From Megachile rotundata (taxonomy: Eukaryota > Arthropoda > Insecta > Hymenoptera > Megachilidae), in assembly GCF_050947335.1 (NCBI RefSeq), contig NC_134991.1, forward strand, positions 1,054,001 to 1,118,000: a stretch of DNA of 64,000 bases. The letters are read 5' to 3'. Positions 40,503 to 53,267 of this stretch are shown here, piece by piece. Below the pieces are notes generated by a model. That model saw nothing but the letters and a program-made list of their open reading frames with translations. It was not told the DNA's origin and ran no database searches. The first letter of the stretch is position 1. Each line of letters starts with the position of its first letter. Position numbers and translations under genes: made by a program.

Positions 40503-41492
40503 AAGGCCGCAATCCCAAGGGCCGGAATCCCAAGGGTCGAGATCCCAAAGTTCGAAATCCCAATGGCCGAAATCTCAAAGGCCGAAATCCCAAAGGCTGA
40601 AATCCCAAAGGCCGGAATCCAAAGTGCCGAAATCCCAAAGGCTGAAATTCCAAAGACCGACTACCCAAAGGCCGAAATGCCACAGGCCGAAATCCCAAAG
40701 GCCGAAGTCCCAAGGGCCGAAATCCCAAGGGCCGATATCCCAAAGGTACAAGTCCCAAACGCCGAAATCCCAAAGGCCGAAATCCCAAATGTCGAAATCC
40801 CATTGGATGAATTCCCAAAAGGCCGATATCCCAATAGTCGCAATCCCAAAGGCCGAAATCCCAAGGGCCGATACCCTAATTTCGGAAATTCCAAAGGCCG
40901 AAATCCCAAACGCCGAAATCCCAAATGTCGAAATCACAAGGCCGAAATACCAAAGGATGAACTCCCAAAAGGCCGAAATCCCAAAGGTCGAAATCGCAAA
41001 GGCCGAAATCCCAAAGGTCCAAATCCCAAGGGCCGAAATCCCAAAGGTAAAAATCCCAAAGGCCGAAATCCCAAATGCCGATATCCCAAAGGCGGAAATT
41101 CGAAAGGCCGAAATCCCAAAGGATGAATTCCCAAAAGGCCGAAATCCCAAATGTCGAAATCCCAAGGCCGAAATCCCAAAGGCCGAAATCCAAGTGGCCG
41201 TAATCCCAAAGGCTGAAATTCCAAAGACCGACTTCCCAAAGGTCGAAATCCCAGAGGCCGATATCCCAAAGTACGAAATCCCAAAGGCCGAAATCCAAAG
41301 GGCCGAAATCCCAAACTTCGAAATCCCAAAGGCCGAAAGCCAAAGGGCCGAAATCCAAAAGGCTGAAATTCCAAAGGCCGAAATCTCAAAGGCCGAAATA
41401 CCAAAGGCTGAAATCCCAAAGGCCGAAATCCAAGGGGCCGAAATCCAAGGGGCCGAAATCCCAAAGGCCGAAATCCCAAAGGCTGAAATCCC
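40503..41492 (+). repeat. ~1.0 kb higher-order repeat, copy 2 (paired with 35390-36470)
   Basis: Second copy of the 35,390-36,470 unit. It keeps ataccctaatttcgg (40,871-40,885) and aaagtacg but lacks part of the ggtaaaaatc/gaattc segment near 41,140. It ends where aaatcccaagggccgaaatagtaaagg replaces the gccgcaatc continuation of copy 1. Confidence 0.82.
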
Positions 41493-42655
41493 AAGGGCCG
41501 AAATAGTAAAGGTCGAAATTCCAAAGGCCGACATCCCAAAGGCCGAAATCTCAAAGTCCGAAATCCCAAAGGCCGAAATCGCAAAGGCCGAAATCCAAAG
41601 GGCCGTAATACCAAACGCTGAAATTCCAAAGACCGATATCCCAAAGGCCGAAATCACAAGGGCGAAATCCCAAAGGCCGAAATCCCAAAGGCCGAAATCC
41701 CAAGGGCCGAAATCCCAAAGGCCGAAATCCCAAAGGCTGAAATTCGAAAGACCGAAATCCCAAAGGCCGAAATCTCAAAGGCCGAAATCCCAAAGGCCGA
41801 AATTCCAAAGGCCGAAATCCCAAAGGTCGAAATCACAAAGGCCGAAATCCCAAAGACCGACTTCCCAATGGTCGAAATCCCAAAGGCCGAAATCCCAAAG
41901 GCCGAAATCCCAAAGGCCGAAATTCCAAAGTTCGAAATCCCAGAGGCCGAAATCCCAAAGGCCGTAATCCCAAGGGCCGGAATCCCAAGGTTCGAGATAT
42001 CAAAGGTCAGAATCCCAATGGCCGAAATCTCAAAGGCCGAAATCCCAAAGGCTGAAATTCCAAAGGCCGAAATCCCAAAGGTCGAAATCCCAAAGGCCGA
42101 AATCCCAAAGGCCGCAATCCCAAGGGCCGGAATACCAAGGTTCGAGATCCCAAAGGTCGAAATCCCAATGGCCGAAATCTCAAAGGCCGGAATCCCAAAG
42201 GCTGAAATGCCAAAGGCCGAAATCCAAAGGGCCGAAATCCCAAAGGCTGAAATTCCAAAGGCCGAAATCCCAAAGGCCGCAATCCCAAGGGCCGGAATCC
42301 CAAGGGTCGAGATCCCAAAGTTCGAAATCCCAAGGGCCGGAATCCCAAGGGTCGAGATCCCAAAGTTCGAAATCCAAAGGGCCGAAATCTCAAAGGCCGA
42401 AATCCCGAAGGCTGAAATCCCAAAGGCCGGAATCCAAAGTGCCGAAATCCCAAAGGCTGAAATTCCAAAGACCGACTTCCCAAAGGTCGAAATCCCAGAG
42501 GCCGATATCCCAAAGGTCGAAATCCCAAAGGCCGAAATCCAAAGGGCCGAAACCCCAAACTTCGAAATCCCAAAGGCCGAAATTCCAAAGGCCGAAATCC
42601 CAAGGACCGATATCCTAATTTCGGAAATTCCAAAGGCCGAAATCCCAAACGCCGA
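41493..42655 (+). repeat. 150-bp (10-monomer) higher-order repeat zone
   Basis: The clearest example of the 150-bp sub-period: caagggccgg marks start at 41,971 and 42,121, exactly 150 bp apart. Each unit reads gccgca/taatc, gccggaatc, gttcgagat, ggtcg/agaatc, caatggccg, ctcaaagg, consensus, ggctgaaattcc, consensus, ggtcg. Near 42,280-42,370 a 45-bp step (gccggaatc, gtcgagatc, gttcgaaatc) is repeated twice in tandem. Confidence 0.88.
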
Positions 42656-45600
42656 AATGTCGAAATCACAAGGCCGAAATACCAAAGGATGAACTCCCAA
42701 AAGGCCGAAATCCCAAAGGTCGAAATCCCAAAGGCCGAAATCCCAAAGGTCCAAATCCCAAAGGACGAAATTCCAAAGGCCGAAATCCCAAATGCCGATA
42801 TCCCAAAGGCGGAAATTCCAAAGGCCGAAATCCCAAAGGATGAATTCCCAAAAGGCCGAAATTCCAAAGGCCGAAATCCAAAAGGCCTAAATCGCAAGGT
42901 CCGAAATCGCAAAGGTAAAAATCCCAAAGGCCGAAATCATAACTGCCGAAATCCCAAGGCCGAAATCCCAAAGGCCGAAATCCAAGTGGCCGAAATCCCA
43001 AAGGCCGAAATCCAAAGGGCCGAAATCCCAAAGGGCCGAAATCCCAAAGTTTGAAATTCCAAAGGTCGAAATCCCAAAGGCTGAAATGCCAAAGGCCGAA
43101 ATCCAAAGGGCCGAAATCCCGAAGGTTGAAATTCCAAAGGTCGAAATCCCAAAGGCTGAAATGCCAAAGGCCGAAATCCAAAGGGCCGAAATCCCAAAGG
43201 CTGAAATTCCAAAGACCGACTACCCAAATTCCGAAATGCCACAGGCCGAAATCCCAAAGGCCGAAATCCCAAAGGCCGAAATCCCAAAGGCCGAAATCCC
43301 AAACGCCGAAATCCCAAATGTCGAAATCACAAGGCCGAAATACCAAAGGATGAACTCCCAAAAGGCCGAAATCCCAAAGGTCGAAATCCCAAAGGCCGAA
43401 ATCCCAAAGGTCCAAATCCCAAAGGACGAAATTCCAAAGGCCGAAATCCCAAATGCCGATATCCCAAAGGCGGAAATTCCAAAGGCCGAAATCCCAAAGG
43501 ATGAATTCCCAAAAGGCCGAAATCCCAAAGGTCGAAATCCCAAAGGCCTAAATCCCAAGGGCCGAAATCCCAAAGGTAAAAATCCCAAAGGCCGAAATCC
43601 CAAATGTCGAAATCCCAAGGCCGAAATCCCAAAGGCCGAAATCCAAGGGGCCGAACTCCCAAAGGCTGAAATTCCAAAGACCGACATCCCAAAGGCCGAA
43701 ATCCCAAAGGCTGAAACTCCAAAGACCGACTTCCCAAAGGTCGAAATCCCAGAGGCCGATATCCCAAAGGTCGAAATCCCAAAGGCCGAAATCCAAAGGG
43801 CCGAAACCCCAAACTTCGAAATCCCAAAGGCCGAAATCCAGAGGGCCGAAATCCCAAAGGCTGAAATTCCAAAGGCCGAAATCCCAAGGACCGATATCCT
43901 AATTCCGGAAATTCCAAAGGCCGCAATCCCAAACGCCGAAATCCCAAATGTCGAAATCACAAGGCCGAAATACCAAAGGATGAACTCCCAAAAGGCCGAA
44001 ATCCCAAAGGTCGAAATCCCAAAGGCCGAAATCCCAAAGGTCCAAATCCCAAAGGACGAAATTCCAAAGGCCGAAATCCCAAATGCCGATATCCCAAAGG
44101 CGGAAATTCCAAAGGCCGAAATCCCAAAGGATGAATTCCCAAAATGCCGAAATCCCAAACGCCGAAATCCAAAAGGCCTAAATCCCAAGGGCCGAAATCC
44201 CAAAGGTAAAAATCCCAAAGGTCGAAATCCCAATGGCCGAAATCCCAAGGGCCGAAATCCCACAGGCTGAAATCCAAGGGGCCGAAATCCCAAAGGCTGA
44301 AATTCCAAAGACCGACATCCCAAAGGCCGAAATCCCAAAGGCTGAAACTCCAAAGACCGACCTCCCAAAGGTCGAAATCCCAGAGGCCGATATCCCAAAG
44401 GTCGAAATCCCAAAGGCCGAAATCCAAAGGGCCGAAATCCCAAACTTCGAAATCCCAAAGGCCGAAATCCAAAGGGCCGAAATCCCAAAGGCTGAAATTC
44501 GAAAGGCCGAAATCTCAAAGGCCGAAATCCCAAAGGCTGAAATCCCAGAGGCCGAAATCCAAAGGGCCGAAATCCCAAAGGTTGAAACTCCAAAGACCGA
44601 CTTCCCAAAGGTCGAAATCCCAGAGGCCGATATCCCAAAGGTCGAAATCCCAAAGGCCGAAATCCAAAGGGCCGAAACCCCAAACTTCGAAATCCCCAAG
44701 GCCGAAATCCAAAGGGCCGAAATCCCAAAGGCTGAAATTCCAAAGGCCGAAATCCCAAGAACCGATATCCTAATTTCGGAAATTCCAAAGGCCGAAATCC
44801 CAAGGACCGATATCCTAATTTCGGAAATTCCAAATGCCGAAATCCCAAACGCCGAAATCCCAAATGTCGAAATCACAAGGCCGAAATACCAAAGGATGAA
44901 CTCCCAAAAGGCCGAAATCCCAAAGGTCGAAATCCCAAAGGCCGAAATCCCAAAGGCTGAAATCCCAAAGGCCGAAATCCAAAGGGCCGAAATCCCAAAG
45001 GTTGAAATTCCAAAGGCCGAAATCCCAAAGGCTGAAATGCCAAAGGCCGAAATCCAAAGGGCCGAAATCCCAAAGGCTGAAATTCCAAAGACCGACATCC
45101 CAAAGGCCGAAATCCCAAAGGCTGAAACTCCAAAGACCGACTTCCCAAAGGTCGAAATCCCAGAGACCGATATCCCAAAGGTCGAAATCCCAAAGGCCGA
45201 AATCCAAAGGGCCGAAACCCCAAACTTCGAAATCCCAAAGGCCGAAATCCAAAGGGCCGAAATCCCAAAGGCTGAAATTCCAAAGGCCGAAATCCCAAGG
45301 ACCGATATTCTAATTTCGGAAATTCCAAAGGCCGAAATCCCAAACGCCGAAATCCCAAATGTCGAAATCACAAGGCCGAAATACCAAAGGATGAACTCCC
45401 AAAAGGCCGAAATCCCAAAGGTCGAAATCCCAAAGGCCGAAATCCCAAAGGTCCAAATCCCAAAGGACGAAATTCCAAAGGCCGAAATCCCAAATGCCGA
45501 TATCCCAAAGGCGGAAATTCCAAAGGCCGAAATCCCAAAGGATGAATTCCCAAAAGGCCGAAATCCCAAAGGCCGAAATCCAAAAGGCCTAAATCGCAAG

Positions 45601-46208
45601 GGCCGAAATCGCAAAGGTAAAAATCCCAAAGGCCGAAATCCCAACTGCCGAAATCCCAAGGCCGAAATCCCAAAGGCCGAAATCCAAGGGGCCGAAATCC
45701 CAAAGGCTGAAATTCCAAAGACCGACATCCCAAAGGCCGAAATCCCAAAGGCTGAAACTCCAAAGACCGACTTCCCAAAGGTCGAAATCCCAGAGGCGGA
45801 TTCCCAAAGGTCGAAATCCCAAAGGCCGAAATCCAAAGGGCCGGAATCCCAAACTTCGAAATCCCAAAGGCCGAAATCCAAAGGGCCGAAATCCCAAAGG
45901 CTGAAATTCCAAAGGCCGAAATCTCAAAGGCCGAAATCCCAAAGGCTGAAATCCCAAAGGCCGAAATCCAAAGGGCCGAAATCCCAAAGGCTGAAATTCC
46001 AAAGACCGATATCCCAAAGGCCGAAATCACAAGGCCGAAATCCCAAGGGCCGAAATCCTAAACGCCGAAATCCCAAAGGCCGAAATCCCAAAGTCCGAAA
46101 TCCCAAAGGCCCAAATCCCAAGGGCCGAAATCCCAAAGGTCGAAATCCCAAAGGCCGAAATCTCAAAGGCCGAAATCCAAAAGGCCGAAATCGCAAAGGC
46201 CGAAATCC
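42656..46208 (+). repeat. Region of 0.5-0.9 kb modules including a 630-bp tandem pair
   Basis: The ggatgaactccc marker recurs with its atg at 42,689, 43,350, 43,980, 44,896 and 45,391 (spacings 661, 630, 916 and 495 bp; each a multiple of 15, or that plus 1). The cleanest unit is a 630-bp (42-monomer) tandem pair, about 43,290-43,919 and 43,920-44,510. Palindromic aatttcggaaatt occurs at 42,617, 44,772, 44,817 and 45,312; the pair at 44,772 and 44,817 is a local 45-bp duplication. A one-letter variant (aattccgg) sits near 43,905. Confidence 0.85.
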
Positions 46209-49200
46209 CAAAGGTCGAAATCCCAGAGGCCGAAATCCCAAAGGCCGTAATCCCAAGGGCTGGAATCCCAAGGTTCGAGATATCAAAGGTCAGAATCCCA
46301 ATGGCCGAAATCTCAAAGGCCGAAATCCCAAAGGCTGAACTTCCAAAGGCCGAAATCCCAAAGGTCGAAATCCCAAAGGCCGAAATCCCAAAGGCCGCAA
46401 TCCCAAGGGCCGGAATACCAAGGTTCGAGATCCCAAAGGTCGAAATCCCAAAGGCCGAAATCTCAAAGGCCGAAATCCCAAAGGCCGAAATTCCAAAGGC
46501 CGAAATCCCAAAGGTCGAAATCACAAAGGCCGAAATCAAAAAGACCGACTTCCCAAAGGTCGAAATCCCAAAGGCCGAAATCCCAAAGGCCGAAATCCCA
46601 AAGGTCGAAATCCCAAAGGCCGAAATCCCAAAGGCCGCAATCCCAAGGGCCGGAATGCCAAGGTTCGAGATCCCAAAGGTCAGAATCCCAATAGCCGAAA
46701 TCTCAAAGGCCGAAATCCCAACGGCTGAAATTCCAAAGGCCGAAATCCCAAAGGTCGAAATCCCAAAGGCGGAAATCCCAAAGGCCGCAATCCCAAGGGC
46801 CGGAATCCCAAGGGTCGAGATCCCAAAGTTCGAAATCCCAATGGCCGAAATCACAAGGGCCGAAATCCCAAAGGCTGAAATCCCAAAGGCCGGAATCCAA
46901 AGGGCCTAAATCCCAAAGGCTGAAATTCCAAAGACCGACTACCCAAAGGCCGAAATGCCAGAGGCCGAAATCCCAAAGGCCAAAATCCCAAAGGCCGAAA
47001 TCCCAAAGGTCGAAATCCCAAAGGCCGAAATCCCAAGGGCCGATATCCCAAAGGTACAAATTCCAATGGCCCGAAATCCCAAAGGCCGAAATCCCAAATG
47101 TCGAAATCCCATTGGATGAATTCCCAAAAGGCCGTAATCCCAATGGTCGCAATCCCAAAGGCCGGAATCCCAAGGGCCGATATCCTAATTTCGGAAATTC
47201 CAAAGGCCGAAATCCCAAACGCCGAAATCCCAAATGTCGAAATCACAAGGCCGAAATACCAAAGGATGAACTCCCAAAAGGCCGAAATCCCAAAGGTCGA
47301 AATCCCAAAGGCCGAAATCCCAAAGGTCCAAATCCCAAAGGACGAAATTCCAAAGGCCGAAATCCCAAATGCCGATATCCCAAAGGCGGAAATTCCAAAG
47401 GCCGAAATCCCAAAGGCCGAAATCCAAAAGGCCTAAATCCCAAGGGCCGAAATCCCAAAGGCCCAAATCCCAAGGGCCGAAATCCCAAAGGTCCAAATAA
47501 CAAAGGCCGAAATCTCAAAGGCCGAAATTCCAAAGGCCGAAATCGCAAAAGGCCGAAATCCAAAGCGCCAAAATCCCAAACGCTGAAATTCCAAAGACCG
47601 ATATACCAAGGGCCGAAATCACAAGGCCGAAATCGCAAAGGCCGAAATCCCAAAGGCTGAAATTCGAAAGACCGAAATCCCAAAGGTCGAAATCTCAAAG
47701 GCCGAAATCCCAAATGTCGAAATCCAAAGGCCGAAATCCCAAAGGCTGAAATTCCAAAGACCGACATCCCAAAGGCCGAAATCCCAAAGGCTGAAACTCC
47801 AAAGACCGTCTTCCCAAAGGTCGAAATCCCAGAGGCCGATATCCCAAAGGTCGAAATCCTAAAGGCCGACATCCAAAGGGCCGAAATCCTAAACTTCGAA
47901 ATCCCAAAGGCCGAAATCCAAAGGGCCGAAATCCCAAAGGCTGAAATTCCAAAGGCCGAAATCTCAAAGGCCGAAATCCCAAAGGCTGAAATCCCAAAGA
48001 CCGAAGTCAAAATAGCCGAAATCCCAAACGCCGAAATCCAAAAAGGCCGAAATCCCAATGGCCGAAATTCTAAGAGCCGAAATCCCAAAGGCCGAAATCC
48101 CAAAGGTCCAAATCCCAACGGTCGAAATCCCAAAGGCCGATATCCCAAGGGCCCATATCCCAAGGGCCCATATCCCAAGCGCCCATATCCCAAGGGCCGA
48201 AATCCCAAGGGCCGAAATTCCAAAGGCCGAAATCCCAAAGGCCGAAATCACAATGGCCGATATCCTAAAGGCGGAAATTCCAAAGGACGAAATCCCAAAC
48301 GCCGAAATCCCAAAAGGCCGAAATCCCAATGGCCGAAATCCCAATGGCCGAAATCCTAAGAGCCGAAATCCCAAAGGTCCAAATCCCAACGGTCGAAATC
48401 CCAAAGGCCGATATCCTAAGGGCCCATATCCCAAGGGCCCATATCCCAAGGGCCGAAATCCCAAGGGCCGAAATTCCAAAGGTCGAAATCCCAAAGTCCG
48501 AAATCCCAAGGCCAAAATACCAAAGGCCGAAATCCCAAAGGCCGAAATCCCAAAGGCAGAAATTCGAAAGACCGAAATCCCAAAGGCCGAAATTTCAAAG
48601 GCCGAAATCCCAAAGGCCGAAATCCCAAGGGCCGAAATTCCAAAGGTCGAAATCCCAAAGTCCGAAATCCCAAGGCCAAAATACCAAAGGCCGAAATCCC
48701 AAAGGCCGAAATCCAAAAGGCAGAAATTCGAAAGACCGAAATCCCAAAGGCCGAAATTTCAAAGGCCGAAATCCCAAAGGCCGAAATCCCAAAGGCCGAA
48801 ATCCCAAACGCCGAAATCCCAAAGGCCGAAATCCCAACGGCCCAAATCCCAAGGGCCGAAATCCCAAAGGTCGAAATCCCAAAGGCCGAAATCTCAAAGG
48901 CCGAAATCCCAAAGGCCAAAATCGCAAAGGCCGAAATCCAAAGGGCCGAAATCCCAAACGCTGAAATTCCAAAGACCGATATCCCAAAGGCCGAAATCAC
49001 AAGGCCGAAATCCCAAGGGCCGAAATCCTAAACGCCGAAATCCCAAAGGCCGAAGTCCCAAAGGCCGAAATCCCAAAGGCCCAAATCCCAAGGGCCGAAA
49101 TCCCAAAGGTCGAAATCCCAAAGGCCGAAATCTCAAAGCCCGAAATCGCAAAGGCCGAAATCCAAAGGGCCGAAATCCCAAACGCTGAAATTCCAAAGGT

Positions 49201-49840
49201 CGAAATCCCAGAGGCCGAAATTCGAAAGACCGAAATCCCAAAGGCCGAAATCTCAAAGGCCGAAATCCCAAATGTCGAAATCCCAAGGCCGAAATCCCAA
49301 AGGCCGAAATGCAAGGGGCCGAAATCCCAAAGGCTGAAATTCCAAAGACCGACATCCCAAAGGCCGAAATCCCAAAGGCTGAAACTCCAAAGACCGACTT
49401 CCCAAAGGTCGAAATCCCAGAGGCCGATATCCCAAAGGTCGAAATCCTAAAGGCCGAAATCCAAAGGGCCGAAATCCTAAACTTCGAAATCCCAAAGGCC
49501 GAAATCCAAAGGGCCGAAATCCCAAAGGCTGAAATTCCAAAGGCCGAAATCTCAAAGGCCGAAATCCCAAAGGCTGAAATCCCAAAGACCGAAATCAAAA
49601 TAGCCGAAATCCCAAAGGCTGAAATTCCAAAAACCGACATCCCAAAGGCCGAAATCCCAAAGGCCGAAATCACAATGGCCGATATCCTAAAGGCGGAAAT
49701 TCCGAAGGACGAAATCCCAAACGCCGAAATCCAAAAAGGCCGAAATCCCAATGGCCGAAATCCTAAGAGCCGAAATCCCAAAGGCCGAAATCCCAAAGGT
49801 CCAAATCCCAACGGTCGAAATCCCAAAGGCCGATATCCCA

Positions 49841-49900
49841 AGGGCCCATATCCCAAGGGCCCATATCCCAAGGGCCCATATCCCAAGGGCCCATATCCCA
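49841..49900 (+). repeat. Four-copy run of the variant monomer ggcccatatcccaag
   Basis: Four identical consecutive copies of one variant monomer, the longest such run in the window. The homologous position elsewhere carries one (4.6, 24.5, 29.0, 31.9, 33.1, 55.65, 57.2 and 60.25 kb), two (8.4, 14.25, 18.05, 19.74, 25.44, 29.45, 36.9, 50.1 and 63.16 kb) or three copies (17.8, 19.5, 21.66, 51.7, 53.45, 55.4, 58.5, 61.57 and 62.9 kb). This is monomer-level copy-number change at one HOR position. Confidence 0.9.
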
Positions 49901-50779
49901 AGGGCCGAAATCCCAAGGGCCGAAATTCCAAAGGCCGAAATCCCAAAGGCCGAAATCACAATGGCCGATATCCTAAAGGCGGGAATTCCAAAGGACGAAA
50001 TCCCAAACGCCGAAATCCCAAAAGGCCGAAATCCCAATGGCCGAAATCCTAAGAGCCGAAATCCCAAAGGTCCAAATCCCAACGGTCGAAATCCCAAAGG
50101 CCGATATCCCAAGGGCCCATATCCCAAGGGCCCATATCCCAAGGGCCGAAATCCCAAGGGCCGAAACTCCAAAGGTCGAAATCCCAAAGCCCGAAATCCC
50201 AAGGCCAAAATACCAAAGGCCGAAATCCCAAAGGCCGAAATCCCAAAGGCAGAAATTCGAAAGACCGAAATCCCAAAGGCCGAAATTTCAAAGGCCGAAA
50301 TCCCAAAGGCCGAAATCCCAAAGGCCGAAATCCCAAAGGCCGAAATCCCAAATGTCGAAATCCCATTGGATGAATTCCCAAAAGGCCGTAATCCCAATGG
50401 TCGCAATCCCAAAGGCCGGAATCCCAAGGGCCGATATCCTAATTTCGGAAATTCCAAAGGCCGAAATCCCAAACACCGAAATCCCAAATGTCGAAATCAC
50501 AAGGCCGAAATACCAAAGGATGAACTCCCAAAAGGCCGAAATCCCAAAGGTCGAAATCCCAAAGGCCGAAATCCCAAAGTTCCAAATCCCAAAGGACGAA
50601 ATTCCAAAGGCCGAAATCCCAAATGCCGATATCCCAAAGGTGGAAATTCCAAAGGCCGAAATCCTAAAGGATGAATTCCCAAAAGGCCGAAATCCCAAAG
50701 GCCGAAATCCAAAAGGCCTAAATCCCAAGGGCCGAAATCCCAAAGGCCCAAATCCCAAGGGCCGAAATACCAAAGGTCC

Positions 50780-51627
50780 AAATCCCAAAGGCCGAAATCT
50801 CAAAGGCCGAAATCCCAAAGGCCGAAATCGCAAAAGGCCGAAATCCCAAAACCGAAATCCCAAAGGTCGAAATCCCAGAGGCCGAAATTCGAAAGACCAA
50901 AATCCCAAAGGCCGAAATCTCAAAGGCCGAAATCCCAAATGTCGAAATCCCAAGGCCGAAATCCCAAAGGCCGAAATGCAAGGGGCCGAAATCCCAAAGG
51001 CTGAAATTCCAAAGACCGACATCCCAAAGGCCGAAATCCCAAAGGCTGAAACTCCAAAGACCGACTTCCCAAAGGTCGAAATCCCAGAGGCCGATATCCC
51101 AAAGGTCGAAATCCTAAAGGCCGAAATCCAAAGGGCCGAAATCCTAAACTTCGAAATCCCAAAGGCCGAAATCCAAAGGGCCGAAATCCCAAAGGCTGAA
51201 ATTCCAAAGGCCGAAATCTCAAAGGCCGAAATCCCAAAGGCCGAAATCGCAAAAGGCCGAAATCCCAAAACCGAAATCCCAAAGGTCGAAATCCCAGAGG
51301 CCGAAATTCGAAAGACCAAAATCCCAAAGGCCGAAATCTCAAAGGCCGAAATCCCAAATGTCGAAATCCCAAGGCCGAAATCCCAAAGGCCGAAATGCAA
51401 GGGGCCGAAATCCCAAAGGCTGAAATTCCAAAGACCGACATCCCAAAGGCCGAAATCCCAAAGGCTGAAACTCCAAAGACCGACTTCCCAAAGGTCGAAA
51501 TCCCAGAGGCCGATATCCCAAAGGTCGAAATCCTAAAGGCCGAAATCCAAAGGGCCGAAATCCTAAACTTCGAAATCCCAAAGGCCGAAATCCAAAGGGC
51601 CGAAATCCCAAAGGCTGAAATTCCAAA
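50780..51627 (+). repeat. 419-bp local tandem duplication
   Basis: About 50,780-51,208 repeats at 51,199-51,627 with a period of 419 bp (28 monomers minus 1 bp). The rare aaaaccgaaatccc step (a short monomer after cgcaaaaggcc) and aaatgcaagggg (50,975 and 51,394) occur in both. The corresponding place in the second super-unit (57.9-58.3 kb) has a single copy, so this duplication arose after, or was lost from, one super-unit. Confidence 0.88.
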
Positions 51628-51939
51628 GGACGAAATCCCAAACGCCGAAATCCCAAAGGCCGAAATCCCAAAGGTCCAAATCCCAACGGTCGAAATCCCA
51701 AAGGCCGATATCCCAAGGGCCCATATCCCAAGGGCCCATATCCCAAGGGCCCATATCCCAAGGGCCGAAATCCCAAGGGCCGAAATTCCAAAGGCCGAAA
51801 TCCCAAAGGCCGAAATCACAATGGCCGATATCCTAAAGGCGGAAATTCCAAAGGACGAAATCCCAAACGCCGAAATCCCAAAAGGCCGAAATCCCAATGG
51901 CCGAAATCCCAAGAGCCGAAATCCCAAAGGTCGAAATCC

Positions 51940-53267
51940 CAACGGCCCAAATCCCAAGGGCCGAAATCCCAAAGGTCGAAATCCCAAAGGCCGAAATCTC
52001 AAAGGCCGAAATCCCAAAGGCCAAAATCGCAAAGGCCGAAATCCAAAGGGCCGAAATCCCAAACGCTGAAATTCCAAAGACCGATATCCCAAAGGCCGAA
52101 ATCACAAGGCCGAAATCCCAAGGTCCGAAATCCTAAACGCCGAAATCCCAAAGGCCGAAATCTCAAAGGCCGAAATCCGAAATGTCGAAATCCCAAGGCC
52201 GAAATCCCAAAGGCCGAAATGCAAGGGGCCGAAATCCCAAAGGCTGAAATTCCAAAGACCGACATCCCAAAGGCCGATATCCCAAAGGTCGAAATCCTAA
52301 AGGCCGAAATCCAAAGGGCCGAAATCCTAAACTTCGAAATCCCAAAGGCCGAAATCCAAAGGGCCGAAATCCCAAAGGCTGAAATTCCAAAGGCCGAAAT
52401 CTCAAAGGCCGAAATCCCAAAGGCTGAAATCCCAAAGACCGAAATCAAAATAGCCGAAATCCCAAAGGCTGAAATTCCAAAGACCGACATCCCAAAGGCC
52501 GAAATTCCAAAGGTCGAAATCCCAAAGTCCGAAATCCCAAGGCCAAAATACCAAAGGCCGAAATCCCAAAGGCCGAAATCCCAAAGGCAGAAATTCGAAA
52601 GACCGAAATCCCAAAGGCCGAAATTTCAAAGGCCGAAATCCCAAAGGCCGAAATCCCAAAGGCCGAAATCCCAAACGCCGAAATCCCAAAGGCCGAAATC
52701 CCAACGGCCCAAATCCCAAGGGCCGAAATCCCAAAGGTCGAAATCCCAAAGGCCGAAATCTCAAAGGCCGAAATCCCAAAGGCCAAAATCGCAAAGGCCG
52801 AAATCCAAAGGGCCGAAATCCCAAACGCTGAAATTCCAAAGACCGATATCCCAAAGGCCGAAATCACAAGGCCGAAATCCCAAGGGCCGAAATCCTAAAC
52901 GCCGAAATCCCAAAGGCCGAAATCTCAAAGGCCGAAATCCGAAATGTCGAAATCCCAAGGCCGAAATCCCAAAGGCCGAAATGCAAGGGGCCGAAATCCC
53001 AAAGGCTGAAATTCCAAAGACCGACATCCCAAAGGCCGATATCCCAAAGGTCGAAATCCTAAAGGCCGAAATCCAAAGGGCCGAAATCCTAAACTTCGAA
53101 ATCCCAAAGGCCGAAATCCAAAGGGCCGAAATCCCAAAGGCTGAAATTCCAAAGGCCGAAATCTCAAAGGCCGAAATCCCAAAGGCTGAAATCCCAAAGA
53201 CCGAAATCAAAATAGCCGAAATCCCAAAGGCTGAAATTCCAAAGACCGACATCCCAAAGGCCGAAAT
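51940..53267 (+). repeat. 762-bp higher-order repeat pair
   Basis: About 51,940-52,505 matches 52,702-53,267 at a 762-bp offset, including the aaatgcaagggg marker (52,218 and 52,980), gccgaaatccgaaatgtcg and the shared loss of the ggctgaaactcc...gacttccc step that other copies carry after gaccgacatccc. Between the two is a ccaaggccaaaatacc, gcagaaattcg, aaatttc segment. Confidence 0.85.

Larger units (their letters stand above)
46209..51930 (+). repeat. ~7.4 kb super-unit, copy 1 (paired with 53677-58730)
   Basis: Module order matches 53,677-58,730. The offset steps are 7,468, 7,453, 7,258 (13 monomers lost downstream near 55,210), 7,243, 7,363, 7,063 and finally about 6,809. It opens with the 150/240/150-bp-spaced gccgg series (46,254, 46,404, 46,644, 46,794), then the gaactccc module (47,2xx), the 271-bp module family, the longest cccatatcc run (49,841-49,900) and a local 419-bp duplication. 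Confidence 0.85.

Noticed and set aside
39814..41967. 717-codon ORF on the + strand, the longest in the window, as a possible repeat protein
   Set aside because: It is made only of AEIPK and PKSQR pentapeptides from the satellite monomer, switches between them at 14- and 16-bp monomers, and has no non-repeat start, domain or signal. Overlapping frames on both strands are equally open.
44233..46338. 701-codon + strand ORF (AEIPK, then PKSQR, then GRNPK)
   Set aside because: Same satellite translation. It passes through three different polymers as the phase shifts, which a real protein would not tolerate, and it spans HOR boundaries.
49841..49900. Regulatory site in the cccatatcc runs (resembles a CArG-like core)
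   Set aside because: The run is a tandem copy of one variant monomer with varying copy number; there is no neighbouring gene for it to regulate.
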